Source: an uncultured Actinomycetes bacterium
GTDB taxonomy: Bacteria > Actinomycetota > Actinomycetes > Mycobacteriales > Mycobacteriaceae
Direction: 5' to 3'
Assembly (NCBI GenBank): GCA_903877095.1
Contig: CAIRCP010000041.1
Span: 1 to 58,870 of the forward strand
Length of the DNA stretch: 58,870 bases
The notes under the pieces were generated by a model, which did no database searches, was not told the origin of the DNA, and worked only from the letters and a program-made list of their open reading frames with translations. The position numbers were made by a program, and so were the translations under genes. Every line of letters begins with the position of its first letter. Position 1 is the stretch's first letter. Below are positions 37,591 to 48,807 of this stretch, in pieces.

Positions 37591-38601
37591 TCACTCCGGT
37601 TTCGTGCTGCGGCCCAACAGCAGTGCGACGGCCTCGTCGACGGACAGTCCTCGATGGCAGACCCGGTACACCGCGTCGGTCAACGGCATCTCAACGTCGT
37701 AACTCGACGCCAGCGACAGAATCGACGAGCACGAGCTGACCCCCTCGGCGACGTGGCCGTCGGTGGCCCGCTGGGCTTGCGCCAGGGTCTCGCCCCGGCC
37801 GAGTCGCTGGCCGAACGTACGGTTGCGGGAGTGGCCAGAGGTGCAGGTGGCCACCAGGTCGCCGACCCCGGCCAGTCCGGCCAACGTGGCGGGCTTGGCG
37901 CCGAGGGCGATTCCCAGCCGCATGATCTCGGCCAGTCCGCGGGTGATGATCGCGGCGGCGGTGTTCTCCCCCAGCCCGACCCCCGACGCCATGCCGCAGG
38001 CCAGCGCGATGACGTTCTTGCAGGCTCCGCCGATCTCGGTGCCGACCACGTCGGAATTGGTGTAGGGCCGCAGGTAACCGGTACTCAGGGCGCGCTGCAG
38101 CGCCACCGCCCGGCCCGAATCCGCACACGCCACCACGGTGGCGGCAGGCTGCTCCTCGGCGATCTCGGCGGCCAGGTTGGGTCCGGAGACCACCGCGACC
38201 TGCCCGGAATCGACGCCCGTGACGGCGAGGATGACCTGGCTCATCCGCATCAGGCTGCCGAGTTCAATCCCTTTGGCAAGGCTGACCAGCGTCGCGCCGT
38301 GGGCGATATGGCCGCGCCAGGCCTCGAGATTGGTCCGCAGCGTCTGGGACGGCACGCCCAGTAAAACTGTGGTCACCCCGTCGAGCGCTTCGGCGGGGTC
38401 GGTCGTCGCACGGATGGCCTTCGGCAGCGTGATCCCGTCCAGATAGCGGCTATTGGTGTGGACAGAGTTGACCTCGTGCTCGACGTCCGGACGGCGGGCC
38501 CAGAGCCGGACCTCGCTGCCCGCGTCGGCCAGCACCTTCGCCAGCGCGGTGCCCCACGCGCCGGCGCCCATCACCGCCGCCGTTCCCAGCGAGCCGTCCA
38601 T
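37591..38601 (-). CDS. gpsA: NAD(P)-dependent glycerol-3-phosphate dehydrogenase
   Basis: Reduces dihydroxyacetone phosphate to sn-glycerol 3-phosphate for phospholipids; 336 residues. The Rossmann motif [18 protein letters not shown] is near the start. [14 protein letters not shown] and [17 protein letters not shown] (active-site Lys) follow. First gene of gpsA-PLP lyase-ddl on the minus strand, divergent from fbiD with a 92-bp gap. Corresponds to gpdA2 (Rv2982c). Confidence 0.96.
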   Translation of the reverse strand: MDGSLGTAAVMGAGAWGTALAKVLADAGSEVRLWARRPDVEHEVNSVHTNSRYLDGITLPKAIRATTDPAEALDGVTTVLLGVPSQTLRTNLEAWRGHIAHGATLVSLAKGIELGSLMRMSQVILAVTGVDSGQVAVVSGPNLAAEIAEEQPAATVVACADSGRAVALQRALSTGYLRPYTNSDVVGTEIGGACKNVIALACGMASGVGLGENTAAAIITRGLAEIMRLGIALGAKPATLAGLAGVGDLVATCTSGHSRNRTFGQRLGRGETLAQAQRATDGHVAEGVSSCSSILSLASSYDVEMPLTDAVYRVCHRGLSVDEAVALLLGRSTKPE

Positions 38602-38654
38602 CCCACCTCCGTTTAGGCGCCGGCGGCAGCGTCTGAGTCGCGCCTGCCGCTTGA

Positions 38655-39308
<654 letters not shown>

Positions 39309-39414
39309 CCGTCGCACCGGTCATCCGGTGACCGACCGGGGTCCCTGCGAGATGCCATCAACCGTATTGCGCAGCAGCCCAACACAGTGCCGACCGATGG
39401 GGGATGATGACCGC

Positions 39415-41568
39415 ATGACCGAGGCGGAGACCGAAGCCCGAGCAGTAGAGAACGACGGACCAGCCCCCGGGTCCGCCCCTGCGGTGCCCCCCGCCGCCAC
39501 CGCCGCACCCGTCGACGACGGCGGCCTTCCGCCGGATCGGTACCTGAACCGCGAACTGAGCTGGCTGGACTTCAACAGCCGGGTGCTGGCGATGGCTGCG
39601 GACACCTCGATGCCGTTGCTGGAGCGGGCGAAGTTCCTCGCCATCTTCGCCTCTAACCTCGACGAGTTCTACATGGTCCGGGTGGCCGGCCTGAAGCGCC
39701 GCGACGAGATGCGGCTGTCGGTGCGCTCGGCCGACGGGTTGTCTCCCCGCGAGCAACTGCGTTTGATCGGAGAACGCACCCAGCAGTTGGCGATTCGGCA
39801 CGCGCAGGTGTTCGCCGATTCGGTGCGGCCGGGTCTGGCAGCACACGGCATTCACTTCGTCACCTGGCCGGAGCTCACCGAGGGCGAGCGCAGCGAGCTG
39901 ACTTCTTATTTCCACGAACAGGTCTTCCCGGTCCTGACGCCGCTGGCGGTCGACCCCGCACACCCGTTCCCGTTCGTCAGCGGGCTGAGCCTGAATCTGG
40001 CGGTTGCGGTGCGCTCGCCCGAGGACGGGATTCAGCACTTCGCGCGGGTGAAGGTGCCTGACAACGTCAGCCGTTTCGTCCCGTTGCGGAGCGCCGGCGG
40101 AGAAAGCCAGACGGTCCGATTCCTTCCGATGGAGAAGCTGATCGCCGCCCACCTGCCGGCGCTGTTCCCCGGCATGGAAATCGTTGAGCAGCATGCCTTC
40201 CGGATCACCCGCAACGCCGACATGGACGTCGAGGACCGCGACGAGGATCTCCTGCAGGCTCTGGAACGCGAACTTGCGCGGCGCCGCTTCGGTCCCCCTG
40301 TTCGGCTCGAGGTCTCCGACGACATGTCCGAGAGCATGCTGGAACTTCTCCTGCGTGAGCTCGACGTCCATCCCGGCGATGTCGTCCAGGTGCCGGGCCT
40401 GCTTGATCTTTCGGCGCTCTGGCAGATTTACGCCGTCGATCGGCCCGCGCTCAAGGACCCGCCGTTCGTGCCCTCCACCCATCCGGCGTTCGGCGAGACG
40501 GGCAAGAGCATCTTCGCCACCCTGCGCGACGGCGACATCCTGTTGCACCATCCTTACGAGTCGTTCTCGACGAGCGTGCAGCGGTTCATCGAACATGCCG
40601 CCGCAGATCCGGACGTGCTGGCGATCAAGCAGACGCTCTACCGGACCTCCGGTGACTCGCCGATCGTCAACGCCCTGATCGAGGCGGCCGACGCCGGCAA
40701 GCAGGTGGTCGCCCTGGTGGAGTTGAAGGCCCGCTTCGACGAACAAGCCAACATCAAATGGGCCCGCGCACTGGAAGATGCCGGCGTTCACGTGGTCTAC
40801 GGCCTCGTCGGGTTGAAGACGCACTGCAAGACCTGCCTGGTGGTGCGACGGGAAGGGTCGGCGATCCGGCGCTACTGCCATATCGGGACCGGCAACTACA
40901 ACCCGAAAACCGCACGGCTGTATGAAGATGTCGGGCTGCTGACCGCCGCGCCGGACATCGGCGCGGACCTCACCGATCTGTTCAACTCACTGACCGGCTA
41001 TTCGCGAAAGGTGAGCTACCGCAACCTGCTGGTGGCTCCGCGCGGCATCCGGACCGGGATTCTGGATCGGATCGAGCGTGAGATCGCGGCGCACGAGCGC
41101 ACCGGCAACGGCCGAATCCGGATGAAGGCCAACGCGATCGTCGACGAGCAGATCATCGACGGCCTGTACCGGTCATCCCAGGCCGGCGTTCAGGTCGAGG
41201 TCGTGGTGCGCGGGATCTGCGCGCTGCGGCCGGGGGTGGAGGGCTTCTCGGAGAACGTCGTGGTGCGCTCGATTCTCGGCCAGTTCCTGGAGCACTCGCG
41301 CGTCATGCATTTCCGGGCGATCGACGAATTCTGGATCGGCAGCGCCGACATGATGCACCGCAATCTCGACCGCCGGGTCGAGGTCATGGCGCAGGTGCGG
41401 GACCGGCGGCTGACCGGTGATCTCGATGAGATGTTCGAGTCGGCCATGAACCCGGCGACAAGCTGCTGGGAACTGGGACCGGACGGCAGTTGGACCGCGT
41501 CGCCGCATGATGGTCGTGAAGTTCGCGACCATCAGGTGTGGCTGATGGAAAAGCACCGGCAGGGGTAA
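39415..41568 (+). CDS. ppk1: Polyphosphate kinase 1
   Basis: Makes long-chain polyphosphate from ATP; 717 residues from the ATG at 39415 (39397 is an in-frame alternative). The N-terminal domain begins [19 protein letters not shown] after a Pro/Ala-rich leader. [19 protein letters not shown] is conserved. The catalytic phospho-histidine lies in [19 protein letters not shown], and the second phospholipase-D-like motif in [20 protein letters not shown]. Followed 9 bp later by mutT1, so polyphosphate synthesis and nucleotide-pool cleaning are co-transcribed. Confidence 0.96.
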   Translation: MTEAETEARAVENDGPAPGSAPAVPPAATAAPVDDGGLPPDRYLNRELSWLDFNSRVLAMAADTSMPLLERAKFLAIFASNLDEFYMVRVAGLKRRDEMRLSVRSADGLSPREQLRLIGERTQQLAIRHAQVFADSVRPGLAAHGIHFVTWPELTEGERSELTSYFHEQVFPVLTPLAVDPAHPFPFVSGLSLNLAVAVRSPEDGIQHFARVKVPDNVSRFVPLRSAGGESQTVRFLPMEKLIAAHLPALFPGMEIVEQHAFRITRNADMDVEDRDEDLLQALERELARRRFGPPVRLEVSDDMSESMLELLLRELDVHPGDVVQVPGLLDLSALWQIYAVDRPALKDPPFVPSTHPAFGETGKSIFATLRDGDILLHHPYESFSTSVQRFIEHAAADPDVLAIKQTLYRTSGDSPIVNALIEAADAGKQVVALVELKARFDEQANIKWARALEDAGVHVVYGLVGLKTHCKTCLVVRREGSAIRRYCHIGTGNYNPKTARLYEDVGLLTAAPDIGADLTDLFNSLTGYSRKVSYRNLLVAPRGIRTGILDRIEREIAAHERTGNGRIRMKANAIVDEQIIDGLYRSSQAGVQVEVVVRGICALRPGVEGFSENVVVRSILGQFLEHSRVMHFRAIDEFWIGSADMMHRNLDRRVEVMAQVRDRRLTGDLDEMFESAMNPATSCWELGPDGSWTASPHDGREVRDHQVWLMEKHRQG

Positions 41569-41577
41569 CCGGATCAC

Positions 41578-42516
41578 ATGGCGACCAAGACGGCAACGGC
41601 GACCAGGACGAAGTCAAAGTCGAAGAAGCCTCCGGTAATCGTGCACGCTGCGGGAGCCGTGCTGTGGCGGCCGGATCCCGAATCCGGCGAACCGGTGATC
41701 GCGGTCATCCACCGTCCGCGCTACGACGACTGGTCTCTGCCCAAAGGAAAAGTCGATCCCGGTGAGACCGAACCGGTGGCGGCCGTCCGCGAAATCTACG
41801 AGGAGACCGGACAGCAGTCGCATCTGGGCCGGCGGCTGTGCCGGGTGACCTACCCGATTCCGATCGGCACCAAGGTCGTTCACTACTGGGCGGCGCGCGG
41901 ACCGGGCGGGGAGTTCTGGCCCTGCCGCGAGGTGGATCAAATGACGTGGCTTCCGCTGGACGAGGCGATGAAGCGGCTCACTTACCCGTATGACCGGAAG
42001 GTGACAGCGCAGTTCGCCGACAGGCCGATCGACACCCGGACCGTGTTGATCGTCCGGCACGGCACCGCCGGCCGCAAAACGCGCTACAAGGGCGACGACA
42101 CCCAGCGCCCACTCGACCGCAATGGCCGGGCCCAGGCGAAATCGCTAGTGCCGCAACTGATGGCCTTCGGCGCTTCCTCGCTGTTCGCAGCCGACCGCCA
42201 GCGCTGCGTGCAGACCATCGAACCGCTGGCCAAGACACTGGGCCTTCCGATCACGGTGGAGCCCAAGCTGACCGAAGAAGCGTATGCCGCCGACCCGGAG
42301 GCGGCCCGGCAGAGATTGCTGGAGATCGTCGCCGACGGTGGGACTCCGGCGATCTGCAGCCAGGGCAGGGTGATCCCCTACCTGATCGACTGGTGGTGCG
42401 ATCGGGATGGCGTCGAGCCGGACAAGTCCCGCAACCGCAAAGGCAGCACGTGGGTGTTGTCGCTGTCCGGAGATCGGCTGATCGCCGCCGACCACATGCC
42501 CAGCCCGCTGGCGTGA
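41578..42516 (+). CDS. mutT1: MutT1: Nudix hydrolase fused to histidine phosphatase
   Basis: A 312-residue two-domain enzyme that removes 8-oxo-dGTP and related nucleotides. A basic N-terminal tail (TKSKSKKPP) is followed by the Nudix domain, with the box [20 protein letters not shown] at 57-76. The second domain is a histidine phosphatase, with VRHGTAGRK at 159-167 and conserved downstream motifs. The domain order matches Rv2985. A strong hairpin terminator follows. Confidence 0.95.
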   Translation: MATKTATATRTKSKSKKPPVIVHAAGAVLWRPDPESGEPVIAVIHRPRYDDWSLPKGKVDPGETEPVAAVREIYEETGQQSHLGRRLCRVTYPIPIGTKVVHYWAARGPGGEFWPCREVDQMTWLPLDEAMKRLTYPYDRKVTAQFADRPIDTRTVLIVRHGTAGRKTRYKGDDTQRPLDRNGRAQAKSLVPQLMAFGASSLFAADRQRCVQTIEPLAKTLGLPITVEPKLTEEAYAADPEAARQRLLEIVADGGTPAICSQGRVIPYLIDWWCDRDGVEPDKSRNRKGSTWVLSLSGDRLIAADHMPSPLA

Positions 42517-42577
42517 AGCCTTGGTCCTCGATGACGTAAGCGCCTGAACAACAAAGGGCCTGAACAACGAAGACAAA

Positions 42578-42610
42578 GACGCCGCGGACCGGTGTGCGGT
42601 CCGCGGCGTC
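42578..42610. terminator. perfect 13-bp hairpin between mutT1 and hupB
   Basis: GACGCCGCGGACC and GGTCCGCGGCGTC pair perfectly around a 7-base loop, between convergent genes. It is preceded by a short direct repeat (GCCTGAACAAC twice, at about 42542 and 42558). A probable bidirectional terminator without a long T-run. Confidence 0.8.
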
Positions 42611-42628
42611 TCTGGGGAATCCGACGGG

Positions 42629-43366
42629 TTAGCGGCGGCCCTTCTTGGCGGGAGCCTTCTTGGCCGGCGCCTTCGCCACGACAGCCTTCTTGACGGCAAC
42701 CTTCTTGACCGGCGCCGCCTTCTTGACGGCAACCTTCTTGACGGCAACCTTCTTGACCGGCGCCGCCTTCTTGACGGCAACCTTCTTGACGGCAACCTTC
42801 TTCGCCGGCGCCTTCGCCACGACGACCTGCTTGACGGAAACCTTCTTGACCGGCGCCGCCTTCTTGACGGCAACCTTCTTGACGGCAACCTTCTTCGCCG
42901 GCGCCTTGGCCACGACGACCTTCTTGACGGCGACCTTCTTGGCCGGCGCCGCCTTCTTCACAACCGCCTTGGCGGCCGGCGCCTTCTTCACGGCGGCCTT
43001 CTTGGCCGGAGCCTTTTTCACAGCAGCTTTCCTCACTGCGCCGCCGACGGCGCCTCGCCTGACCGCCGGCCCTTCAGCCGGAAGCTTCTGTGCACCAGAG
43101 ACGATCGCCTTGAACTGTGCGCCGGGACGGAACGCGGGAACCGCCGTCGGCTTGACCTTGACCGTCTCACCGGTGCGGGGATTACGGGCGACCCGAGCGG
43201 CGCGACGACGACGCTCGAACACACCGAAGCCGGTGATGGTTACGCTCTCGCCCTTTTGCACCGCACGAACGATGGCGTCGATCAGGTGCTCCACAGCGTC
43301 GTTAGCGTGGCGCCGGTCGGTGTCCAGCTTCTCAGTGAGAACCTCGATCAACTCTGCTTTGTTCAT
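42629..43366 (-). CDS. hupB: Nucleoid-associated protein HU with Lys/Ala-rich tail
   Basis: A 245-residue mycobacterial HU (HupB) that bends and compacts DNA and is linked to growth and iron response. Residues 1-about 95 are the HU fold ([53 protein letters not shown]). From about 105 to the end the tail consists of PAKK/KKA-type repeats. One 16-residue unit ([16 protein letters not shown]) occurs three times, and a longer block containing [10 protein letters not shown] occurs more than once. The tail DNA is strongly repetitive and may vary in length between strains. SD GGAGGA lies 7 bases before the ATG. Confidence 0.96.
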   Translation of the reverse strand: MNKAELIEVLTEKLDTDRRHANDAVEHLIDAIVRAVQKGESVTITGFGVFERRRRAARVARNPRTGETVKVKPTAVPAFRPGAQFKAIVSGAQKLPAEGPAVRRGAVGGAVRKAAVKKAPAKKAAVKKAPAAKAVVKKAAPAKKVAVKKVVVAKAPAKKVAVKKVAVKKAAPVKKVSVKQVVVAKAPAKKVAVKKVAVKKAAPVKKVAVKKVAVKKAAPVKKVAVKKAVVAKAPAKKAPAKKGRR

Positions 43367-43385
43367 TCAAATCCTCCGAAACAGT

Positions 43386-43401
43386 GGTCCACGCTTGGAC
43401 C
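43386..43401 (-). promoter_or_regulatory. palindrome in the hupB leader
   Basis: GGTCCA-4-TGGACC lies 20-35 bp upstream of the hupB ATG, between the likely promoter and the ribosome site. It could be a leader hairpin or an operator. The rest of the 198-bp gap (43367-43564) has AT-richer sequence (TACCGT and TATCTT as possible -10 boxes), but no other element is assigned. Confidence 0.4.
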
Positions 43402-43564
43402 GACTGGAAGATACGGTAAACGTTCGCAGCGCAGAATTCCATGAGCCACGAACAAATTCAGCAAAATGATATCGACGGTCGCCCAATCCGCTTGCCGCCC
43501 TTGAGGGCCGGGTTATCTACCTGCAACTGCCCTGCCGGGCACAGTATCTCCGGCTTGCCGACGG

Positions 43565-44161
43565 TCAGGTCAGCGCGGGAATGCGCGGTTTCCAATTCGG
43601 ACGAATCGCCTCGAAATCCGCGATATCCGACTGTTTCCGCAGGGTAAGGCCGATATCGTCAAGGCCTTCAAGCAGCCGCCAGGCGGTGTAGTCGTCAATC
43701 GTGAACGGCAGCACCGCCGTTGAGGCCGAGATCGTCCGATCCCGAAGATTGACAGTGATTTCCAGACCCGGGTGCTGTTCGATCAGCTTCCACAGCAGTT
43801 CGACATCGTCGGGGGTCACCTCTGCGGCCAACAGCCCGGCCTTGCCGGCGTTGCCGCGGAAAATGTCGGCGAACCGCGACGAGATGACGACCCGGAAGCC
43901 GTGGTCCATCAACGCCCAGACCGCATGCTCGCGTGAGGATCCGGTGCCGAAGTCGTGCCCGGCGACCAGCACCGAACCTCGGTCGAACGGACTCAGATTG
44001 AGCACGAACGCCGGATCGGTGCGCCAGGCGGCGAAAAGACCGTCCTCGAAACCGGTTCGGGAGACCCGCTTGAGGTATTCCGCCGGGATGATCTGATCGG
44101 TGTCGACGTTGGAGCGGCGCAGGGGAACGCCGATTCCGGTGTGGGTCTCAAAGGCTTCCAT
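43565..44161 (-). CDS. leuD: 3-isopropylmalate dehydratase small subunit
   Basis: Swivel-domain partner of LeuC in leucine synthesis, 198 residues; together they isomerise 2- to 3-isopropylmalate. Family motifs: [20 protein letters not shown] near the start, and the [21 protein letters not shown] loop that contacts the substrate. The start is 4 bp after the leuC stop, so they are co-transcribed and probably translationally coupled. Confidence 0.97.
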   Translation of the reverse strand: MEAFETHTGIGVPLRRSNVDTDQIIPAEYLKRVSRTGFEDGLFAAWRTDPAFVLNLSPFDRGSVLVAGHDFGTGSSREHAVWALMDHGFRVVISSRFADIFRGNAGKAGLLAAEVTPDDVELLWKLIEQHPGLEITVNLRDRTISASTAVLPFTIDDYTAWRLLEGLDDIGLTLRKQSDIADFEAIRPNWKPRIPALT

Positions 44162-44165
44162 GGCT

Positions 44166-45653
44166 TTACGCTTCCTTTCGGTGTTCGGCGCCGTTCAGGT
44201 CGGCGCAGGCGAGATCGGCAGGAGCGGACAGCCGGCCCCGAACCGCGGTGGCCGCCGCGACCGCGGGCGAGACCAGGTGTGTGCGGCTGCCCTTGCCCTG
44301 CCGGCCTTCGAAATTGCGGTTGGACGTCGAGGCGCAGCGTTCCCCGGATGACAGCTGGTCGGGGTTCATCCCGAGGCACATCGAACACCCGGCGAGGCGC
44401 CACTCGGCGCCGGCTGCGGTGAAAACCTCGCCGAGGCCTTCGGCTTCGGCCTGTGCCCGCACCTTCATCGAACCCGGCACGATCAGCATCCGGACGCCGT
44501 CGGCGACCGAACGGCCGCGCAACACCTCGGCGACGGCGCGCAGGTCCTCGATACGGCCGTTGGTGCAGGAACCGACGAACACCGCATCCACCGGGATGTC
44601 CCGCATCGGCGTGCCCGGCCGAAGGCCCATGTACGCCAACGCCTTCTCGGCGCTCTGCCGTTCGGTGTCGCCGCCCATCAACTCCGGATCGGGAACCGAC
44701 TCCGAAAGCGGCACGCCCTGGCCCGGGTTGGTTCCCCAGGTGACGAACGGGCTCAGAGTCGCGGCGTCGATGTGGATTTCGGTGTCGAATTCGGCGCCCT
44801 GGTCGGTGCGCAGCCGGTCCCAGGCGGCGACGGCGGCATCCCAGTCGGCACCGGTCGGCGCGTATGGCCGGCCGCGCAGGTACTCGTAGGTCGTTTCGCC
44901 GGGCGCCACCATGCCGGCCCGGGCCCCGGCCTCGATGCTCATGTTGCAGATCGTCATGCGGCCTTCCATCGACAGCGATTCGATGGTGCTGCCGCGGTAT
45001 TCGATCACGTGGCCCTGCCCGCCGCCGGTTCCGATCCTGGCGATGACCGCCAGGATGATGTCCTTGGCGGTCACTCCTGCGGGCAGTTCGCCGTCCACGT
45101 TGACGGCCATGGTCTTGAACGGGCGTAACGGCAGTGTCTGGGTGGCGAGCACATGCTCCACCTCCGAGGTGCCGATTCCCATCGCGAGTGCACCGAATGC
45201 GCCGTGCGTGGAGGTGTGACTGTCGCCGCAGACGATCGTCATGCCGGGCTGGGTGAGCCCGAGTTGCGGGCCGACCACGTGCACGATCCCCTGCTCGGGG
45301 TCGCCCATGGGATGCAGCCGAACGCCGAATTCGGCGCAGTTCCGCCGCAGGGTCTCCACCTGGATGCGCGAAATCGGGTCTGCGATGGGCTTATCGATGT
45401 CGATGGTCGGGACGTTGTGGTCCTCGGTGGCCAGCGTGAGGTCGGGCCGGCGCACCGGGCGACCGGCCAGACGCAGCCCGTCGAAGGCCTGCGGGCTGGT
45501 GACCTCATGAATGAGGTGCAGGTCGATGTAGATCAGGTCGGGTTCGCGGGCGGCGCCGGTGCCGGCACCGGGCACGACGACGTGGTCCGCCCACACCTTC
45601 TCCGCAAGGGTGCGGGGCCGACCGGGCGTATCTGGAGTTCCCATTGCGCTCAT
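44166..45653 (-). CDS. leuC: 3-isopropylmalate dehydratase large subunit
   Basis: Aconitase-family catalytic subunit with a 4Fe-4S cluster, 495 residues from 45653 (ATG at 45644 is equally possible). Cluster cysteines: Cys363 in [12 protein letters not shown], and Cys423 and Cys426 in [39 protein letters not shown] at 141-159 holds active-site residues. Its upstream region contains the TCCCAC/GTGGGA palindrome, 31-45 bp before the start codon, shared with the divergent IclR gene. Confidence 0.97.
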   Translation of the reverse strand: MSAMGTPDTPGRPRTLAEKVWADHVVVPGAGTGAAREPDLIYIDLHLIHEVTSPQAFDGLRLAGRPVRRPDLTLATEDHNVPTIDIDKPIADPISRIQVETLRRNCAEFGVRLHPMGDPEQGIVHVVGPQLGLTQPGMTIVCGDSHTSTHGAFGALAMGIGTSEVEHVLATQTLPLRPFKTMAVNVDGELPAGVTAKDIILAVIARIGTGGGQGHVIEYRGSTIESLSMEGRMTICNMSIEAGARAGMVAPGETTYEYLRGRPYAPTGADWDAAVAAWDRLRTDQGAEFDTEIHIDAATLSPFVTWGTNPGQGVPLSESVPDPELMGGDTERQSAEKALAYMGLRPGTPMRDIPVDAVFVGSCTNGRIEDLRAVAEVLRGRSVADGVRMLIVPGSMKVRAQAEAEGLGEVFTAAGAEWRLAGCSMCLGMNPDQLSSGERCASTSNRNFEGRQGKGSRTHLVSPAVAAATAVRGRLSAPADLACADLNGAEHRKEA

Positions 45654-45683
45654 TCCGTTTCGTTCGCCGCGGCGATGCAGTCA

Positions 45684-45707
45684 TCCCACATGGTGGGACG
45701 CTAGTAT
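45684..45707 (+). promoter_or_regulatory. IclR operator and leaderless promoter between leuC and its regulator
   Basis: TCCCAC-ATG-GTGGGA (45684-45698) is a perfect palindrome. It is followed at 45702-45707 by a TAGTAT -10 box, exactly six bases before the regulator's GTG at 45714, the spacing expected for a leaderless mycobacterial transcript. The palindrome covers about -30 to -16 of that promoter, so bound regulator should repress its own gene and may also control leuCD. Confidence 0.65.
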
Positions 45708-45713
45708 CTCTAT

Positions 45714-46415
45714 GTGAGACAGGATAGCGGCATCGGCGTACTCGACAAAGCTGTGGCCGTGCTGCACGCGATTGCCGAGTCCCCCTGTGGGCTGGCCGAT
45801 CTCTGCGCACGCACCGACCTGCCCCGGGCGACGGCACACCGACTGGCCGCGGGGCTGGAGGTCCACCGCCTGCTCGCCCGCGACACCGCCGGCCGCTGGT
45901 GCCTGGGCCCGGCATTGAACGAGCTGTCCGCCGGGGTCTCCGATCCCCTGCTCGCCGCCGGCGCGGCCGTCCTGCCGGGACTGCGGGAGACCACCGGCGA
46001 GAGCGTGCAGCTCTACCGGCGCGAAGGAACCACCCGGGTCTGCGTCGTCGCGCTGGAACCGCCTGCAGGACTTCGGGATACGGTTCCGGTCGGCGCCAGG
46101 CTCCCGATGACCGCGGGCTCCGGCGCCCGGGTGCTGCTGGCCTACAGCGATGTCGACACCCAGCGGGCAGTACTGCCGTCAGCGGCGTTCACCGAACGCA
46201 CACTGGCAGAGGTGCGCCGGCGAGGGTGGGCGCAGAGCGCCGCCGAGCGCGAACCCGGCGTGGCCAGCGTGTCGGCTCCGGTGCGCGACCGCGGTGGAGC
46301 CGTCATCGCCGCGGTGTCGGTGTCGGGACCGATCGACCGGATGGGCCGGCGGCCCGGGGAACGCTGGGCTGCCGATCTGCTGGCCGCATCCGAGGATCTG
46401 ACCCGACGACTCTGA
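45714..46415 (+). CDS. IclR-family regulator divergent from leuCD (Rv2989-like)
   Basis: A 233-residue transcription factor. An N-terminal winged helix (GIGVLDKAVAVLHAIAESP, then LPRATAHRLAAGLEVHRLL as recognition helix) precedes an IclR effector domain (about 75-233; VARLPMTAGSGARVLLAY-like region and VSVSGPIDRM). The Streptomyces and Corynebacterium relatives NdgR/LtbR control leu genes from the same position, so leuCD control is likely. The GTG start at 45714 coincides with the expected transcription start. Confidence 0.9.
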   Translation: MRQDSGIGVLDKAVAVLHAIAESPCGLADLCARTDLPRATAHRLAAGLEVHRLLARDTAGRWCLGPALNELSAGVSDPLLAAGAAVLPGLRETTGESVQLYRREGTTRVCVVALEPPAGLRDTVPVGARLPMTAGSGARVLLAYSDVDTQRAVLPSAAFTERTLAEVRRRGWAQSAAEREPGVASVSAPVRDRGGAVIAAVSVSGPIDRMGRRPGERWAADLLAASEDLTRRL

Positions 46416-46502
46416 CGTCATCGAATCTGCTCCTGGATCGTCGATACGCCCGAAGACGTGATCTGGACGCAGAGTGATGCGCGTTCCTGACACACTTTGA
46501 CC

Positions 46503-47030
46503 ATGGGAATCAACGCCATGGGAAGCAAGGCCGTGGGAACCAACCAGCGCAGCACGATCGTCATGACCGAGGCCGAGATCGCCGACTTCACCGCGCGCCA
46601 CCGCACCGGGACGATGGCCACCGTCGGTCCCGACGGCCAGCCCCACCTGGTGGCCATGTGGTACGGCATCGTCGACGGCGACATCTGGGTCGAGACAAAG
46701 GTCAAGTCGCAGAAGGTGGTCAACCTGAAGCGCAACCCGAAGATCAGTTTCCTGATCGAGGACGGCATGACCTACGACAGCTTGCGCGGGGTGGCCTTCG
46801 AAGGCGTGGCGGAGATTCACGACGACCCGGACACCATCTTCGCCGTGGGCGTGAGTGTCTGGGAGCGCTACAACGGGCCCTACACCGACGATCTCAAGCC
46901 CGCGGTGGACATGATGATGAACAAGCGGGTGGCGGTGCGGATCGCCGCCCACCGGGTGCGCTCCTGGGATCACCACAAGCTGGGCCTGCCGCCGATGCCG
47001 GTGGCCGGGTCGACGGCGCCGGCCCAATAA
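46503..47030 (+). CDS. Pyridoxamine-5'-phosphate-oxidase-fold, F420/flavin-dependent oxidoreductase (Rv2991-like)
   Basis: A split-barrel protein of 175 residues from ATG 46503; the conserved part starts later (MTEAEIADFTARHRTGTMAT), so ATG 46518 is also possible. Seen: VGPDGQPHLVAMWYGIVDG, VKSQKVVNLKRNPKISFLIE and GVAFEGVAEIHDDPD, the features of PPOX-class enzymes using F420 or a flavin. Which cofactor is used cannot be decided by eye. It is followed by the opposite-strand tRNA terminator. Confidence 0.85.
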   Translation: MGINAMGSKAVGTNQRSTIVMTEAEIADFTARHRTGTMATVGPDGQPHLVAMWYGIVDGDIWVETKVKSQKVVNLKRNPKISFLIEDGMTYDSLRGVAFEGVAEIHDDPDTIFAVGVSVWERYNGPYTDDLKPAVDMMMNKRVAVRIAAHRVRSWDHHKLGLPPMPVAGSTAPAQ

Positions 47031-47042
47031 ACGTCGCCGGAC

Positions 47043-47073
47043 CAAAAAAGAAGCGCCCGGCGTGAGCCGGGCG
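47043..47073 (-). terminator. Intrinsic terminator of the gltX-tRNA transcript
   Basis: On the minus strand, CGCCCGGC-TCAC-GCCGGGCG is followed by CTTCTTTTTT. This hairpin with T-run lies 8 bases beyond the tRNA-Glu 3' end and is a textbook rho-independent terminator, rare in mycobacteria. Confidence 0.85.
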
Positions 47074-47080
47074 AACTGCG

Positions 47081-47153
47081 TACCCCCGATGGGATTCGAA
47101 CCCACGCTACCGCCGTGAGAGGGCGGCGTCCTAGGCCGCTAGACGACGGGGGC
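47081..47153 (-). tRNA. tRNA-Glu (CTC anticodon)
   Basis: Minus-strand cloverleaf of 73 nt: acceptor GCCCCCG / CGGGGGT, anticodon stem CCGCC/GGCGG with loop CTCTCAC (anticodon CTC), T-arm GGTTCGAATCC, discriminator A. CCA is not encoded. It is followed by the terminator at 47043-47073. Confidence 0.95.
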
Positions 47154-47196
47154 TAGAACGGAGAAAGCATAGCCGAATCGGCTGTGCCGACGAAAT

Positions 47197-47271
47197 TGGC
47201 TGGGGTACCAGGACTCGAACCTAGAATGGCTGAACCAGAATCAGCTGTGTTGCCAATTACACCATACCCCA
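47197..47271 (-). tRNA. tRNA-Gln (CTG anticodon)
   Basis: Minus-strand cloverleaf: acceptor TGGGGTA / TACCCCA, D-arm GTGT-AATTGGCA-ACAC, anticodon stem GCTGA/TCAGC with loop TTCTGGT (anticodon CTG), T-arm GGTTCGAGTCC, discriminator G and an encoded CCA. It lies 63 bp after gltX and 43 bp before tRNA-Glu on the same strand. Confidence 0.95.
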
Positions 47272-47334
47272 TGGGCACCCATAACAGCTGGTCAGAACCA
47301 AACCATTGCGGGCGTTGAAACACCGTGGAGCAGA

Positions 47335-48807
47335 CTACCAAAGATTGCGCTCAGCGCCGTCGCGGGCCTCCCGCAACCGCCGCATGCTGCGTTCCCGGCC
47401 GAGCAGTTCCATGGATTCGTACAGCGGCGGGCTGACGGCCGCGCCGGTCACCGCGACCCGGATCGGCCCGAAAGCTTTGCGCGGCTTGAGACCCAGGCCG
47501 TCGATCAGCGCACCCTTGAGCGCGTCCTCGATGGAGGCCGAGGTCCACTCCGCGATGCCGTCGAGTGCGCCGAGCGCGGAATCGAGCACCGGCACCGCGT
47601 CGGCGGTGAGTTCCTTGGCGGCGGCTTTGGGGTCGACGGCATAGACGTCGTCGTTGAGGAACTTCAGCAGTTCCCACCCGTCGGAGAGCACCACGACGCG
47701 GGTCTGCACCAGTTCGGCGGCGGCGGCGAAACCCTCGTCGTCGAGTCCGGTGTCGTGGCCGTGAGCGTCGAAGAACGCCCCAATCCGCTGCGCGAAGTCA
47801 CTCGGGTCGAGCCTCCGGATGTGTTCGGCGTTAATCGCGTCGGCCTTCTTCTGGTCGAACCGGGCCGGATTGGAGTTGACGTCGATGACGTCGAACGCAC
47901 GAACCATCTCGTTCAGGGTGAACACGTCGCGGTCGTCGGCGATGCCCCAGCCCAGCAGCGCAAGGTAGTTCAGCAGGCCCTCGGGCAGGAAACCGCGGTC
48001 GCGGTGCAGGAACAGATTGGACTGCGGATCGCGCTTGGACAATTTCTTGGTCCCGTCGCCCAGAACCGTTGGCAGGTGGGCGTATTCGGGCATGACCTCC
48101 CCCACACCGATTTTGATCAAGGCGCGGTGCAAAGCGATCTGACGTGGCGTCGATGGCAGCAGGTCCTCACCGCGGAGTACATGGGTGATCCGCATGGTGG
48201 CGTCGTCGACCGGATTGACCAAGGTGTACAACGGATCTCCGGACGCCCGGGTCAGCGCGAAATCGGGCACCGTTCCGGCCCCGAAGGTGGTCTCACCGCG
48301 CACCAGGTCGTGCCAGGTGATGTCCTCGTCGGGCATCCGCAGGCGTAGCACCGGCTTTCGCCCCTTCGCCTCGTAGGCCGCCCGCTGGTCGTCGGTGAGG
48401 TCCCGGTCGAAGTTGTCGTAGCCCAGCTTCGGATTACGCCCAGCCGCCAGATGGCGCGCCTCGACCTCCTCGGGGGTCGAGTACGCCGGATATGCCGCAC
48501 CGGATTCGACAAGCCGGGCGATCACGTCGCGGTAGATCTCACCGCGCTGGGACTGCCGGTACGGGTCATGCGGCCCACCGACTTCCGGGCCCTCGTCCCA
48601 GTCGAGGCCCAGCCAGCGCAGCGCCTCCAGGATCGCCGCGTAGCTCTCCTCGGAGTCCCGCGCTGCGTCGGTGTCCTCGATGCGGAAGACGAAGGTTCCG
48701 CCGGTGTGCCGGGCATAGGCCCAGTTGAACAACGCGGTGCGAACCAGGCCCACGTGCGGGGTACCCGTCGGCGAGGGGCAGAACCGCACGCGCACAGGCT
48801 GAGTCAT
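47335..48807 (-). CDS. gltX: Glutamyl-tRNA synthetase
   Basis: Class I aminoacyl-tRNA synthetase, 490 residues, start at 48807 overlapping the previous stop by four bases (ATGA). HIGH-type motif [10 protein letters not shown] at 11-20; KMSKS-type [10 protein letters not shown] in the middle; helical anticodon-binding region in the C-terminal half. Actinobacteria lack GlnRS, so this enzyme should also misacylate tRNA-Gln with Glu for conversion by GatCAB. Both tRNA genes lie directly downstream on the same strand. Confidence 0.97.
   Translation of the reverse strand: MTQPVRVRFCPSPTGTPHVGLVRTALFNWAYARHTGGTFVFRIEDTDAARDSEESYAAILEALRWLGLDWDEGPEVGGPHDPYRQSQRGEIYRDVIARLVESGAAYPAYSTPEEVEARHLAAGRNPKLGYDNFDRDLTDDQRAAYEAKGRKPVLRLRMPDEDITWHDLVRGETTFGAGTVPDFALTRASGDPLYTLVNPVDDATMRITHVLRGEDLLPSTPRQIALHRALIKIGVGEVMPEYAHLPTVLGDGTKKLSKRDPQSNLFLHRDRGFLPEGLLNYLALLGWGIADDRDVFTLNEMVRAFDVIDVNSNPARFDQKKADAINAEHIRRLDPSDFAQRIGAFFDAHGHDTGLDDEGFAAAAELVQTRVVVLSDGWELLKFLNDDVYAVDPKAAAKELTADAVPVLDSALGALDGIAEWTSASIEDALKGALIDGLGLKPRKAFGPIRVAVTGAAVSPPLYESMELLGRERSMRRLREARDGAERNLW

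Noticed and set aside
39358..40881. Minus-strand 507-codon frame opposite ppk1
   Set aside because: No domain, and ppk1 motifs are complete on the other strand.
42645..43469. Hydrophobic plus-strand frame (TFLTATF repeats) opposite hupB
   Set aside because: It is the complement of the Lys/Ala codons of the HupB tail; the apparent membrane segments are an artefact.
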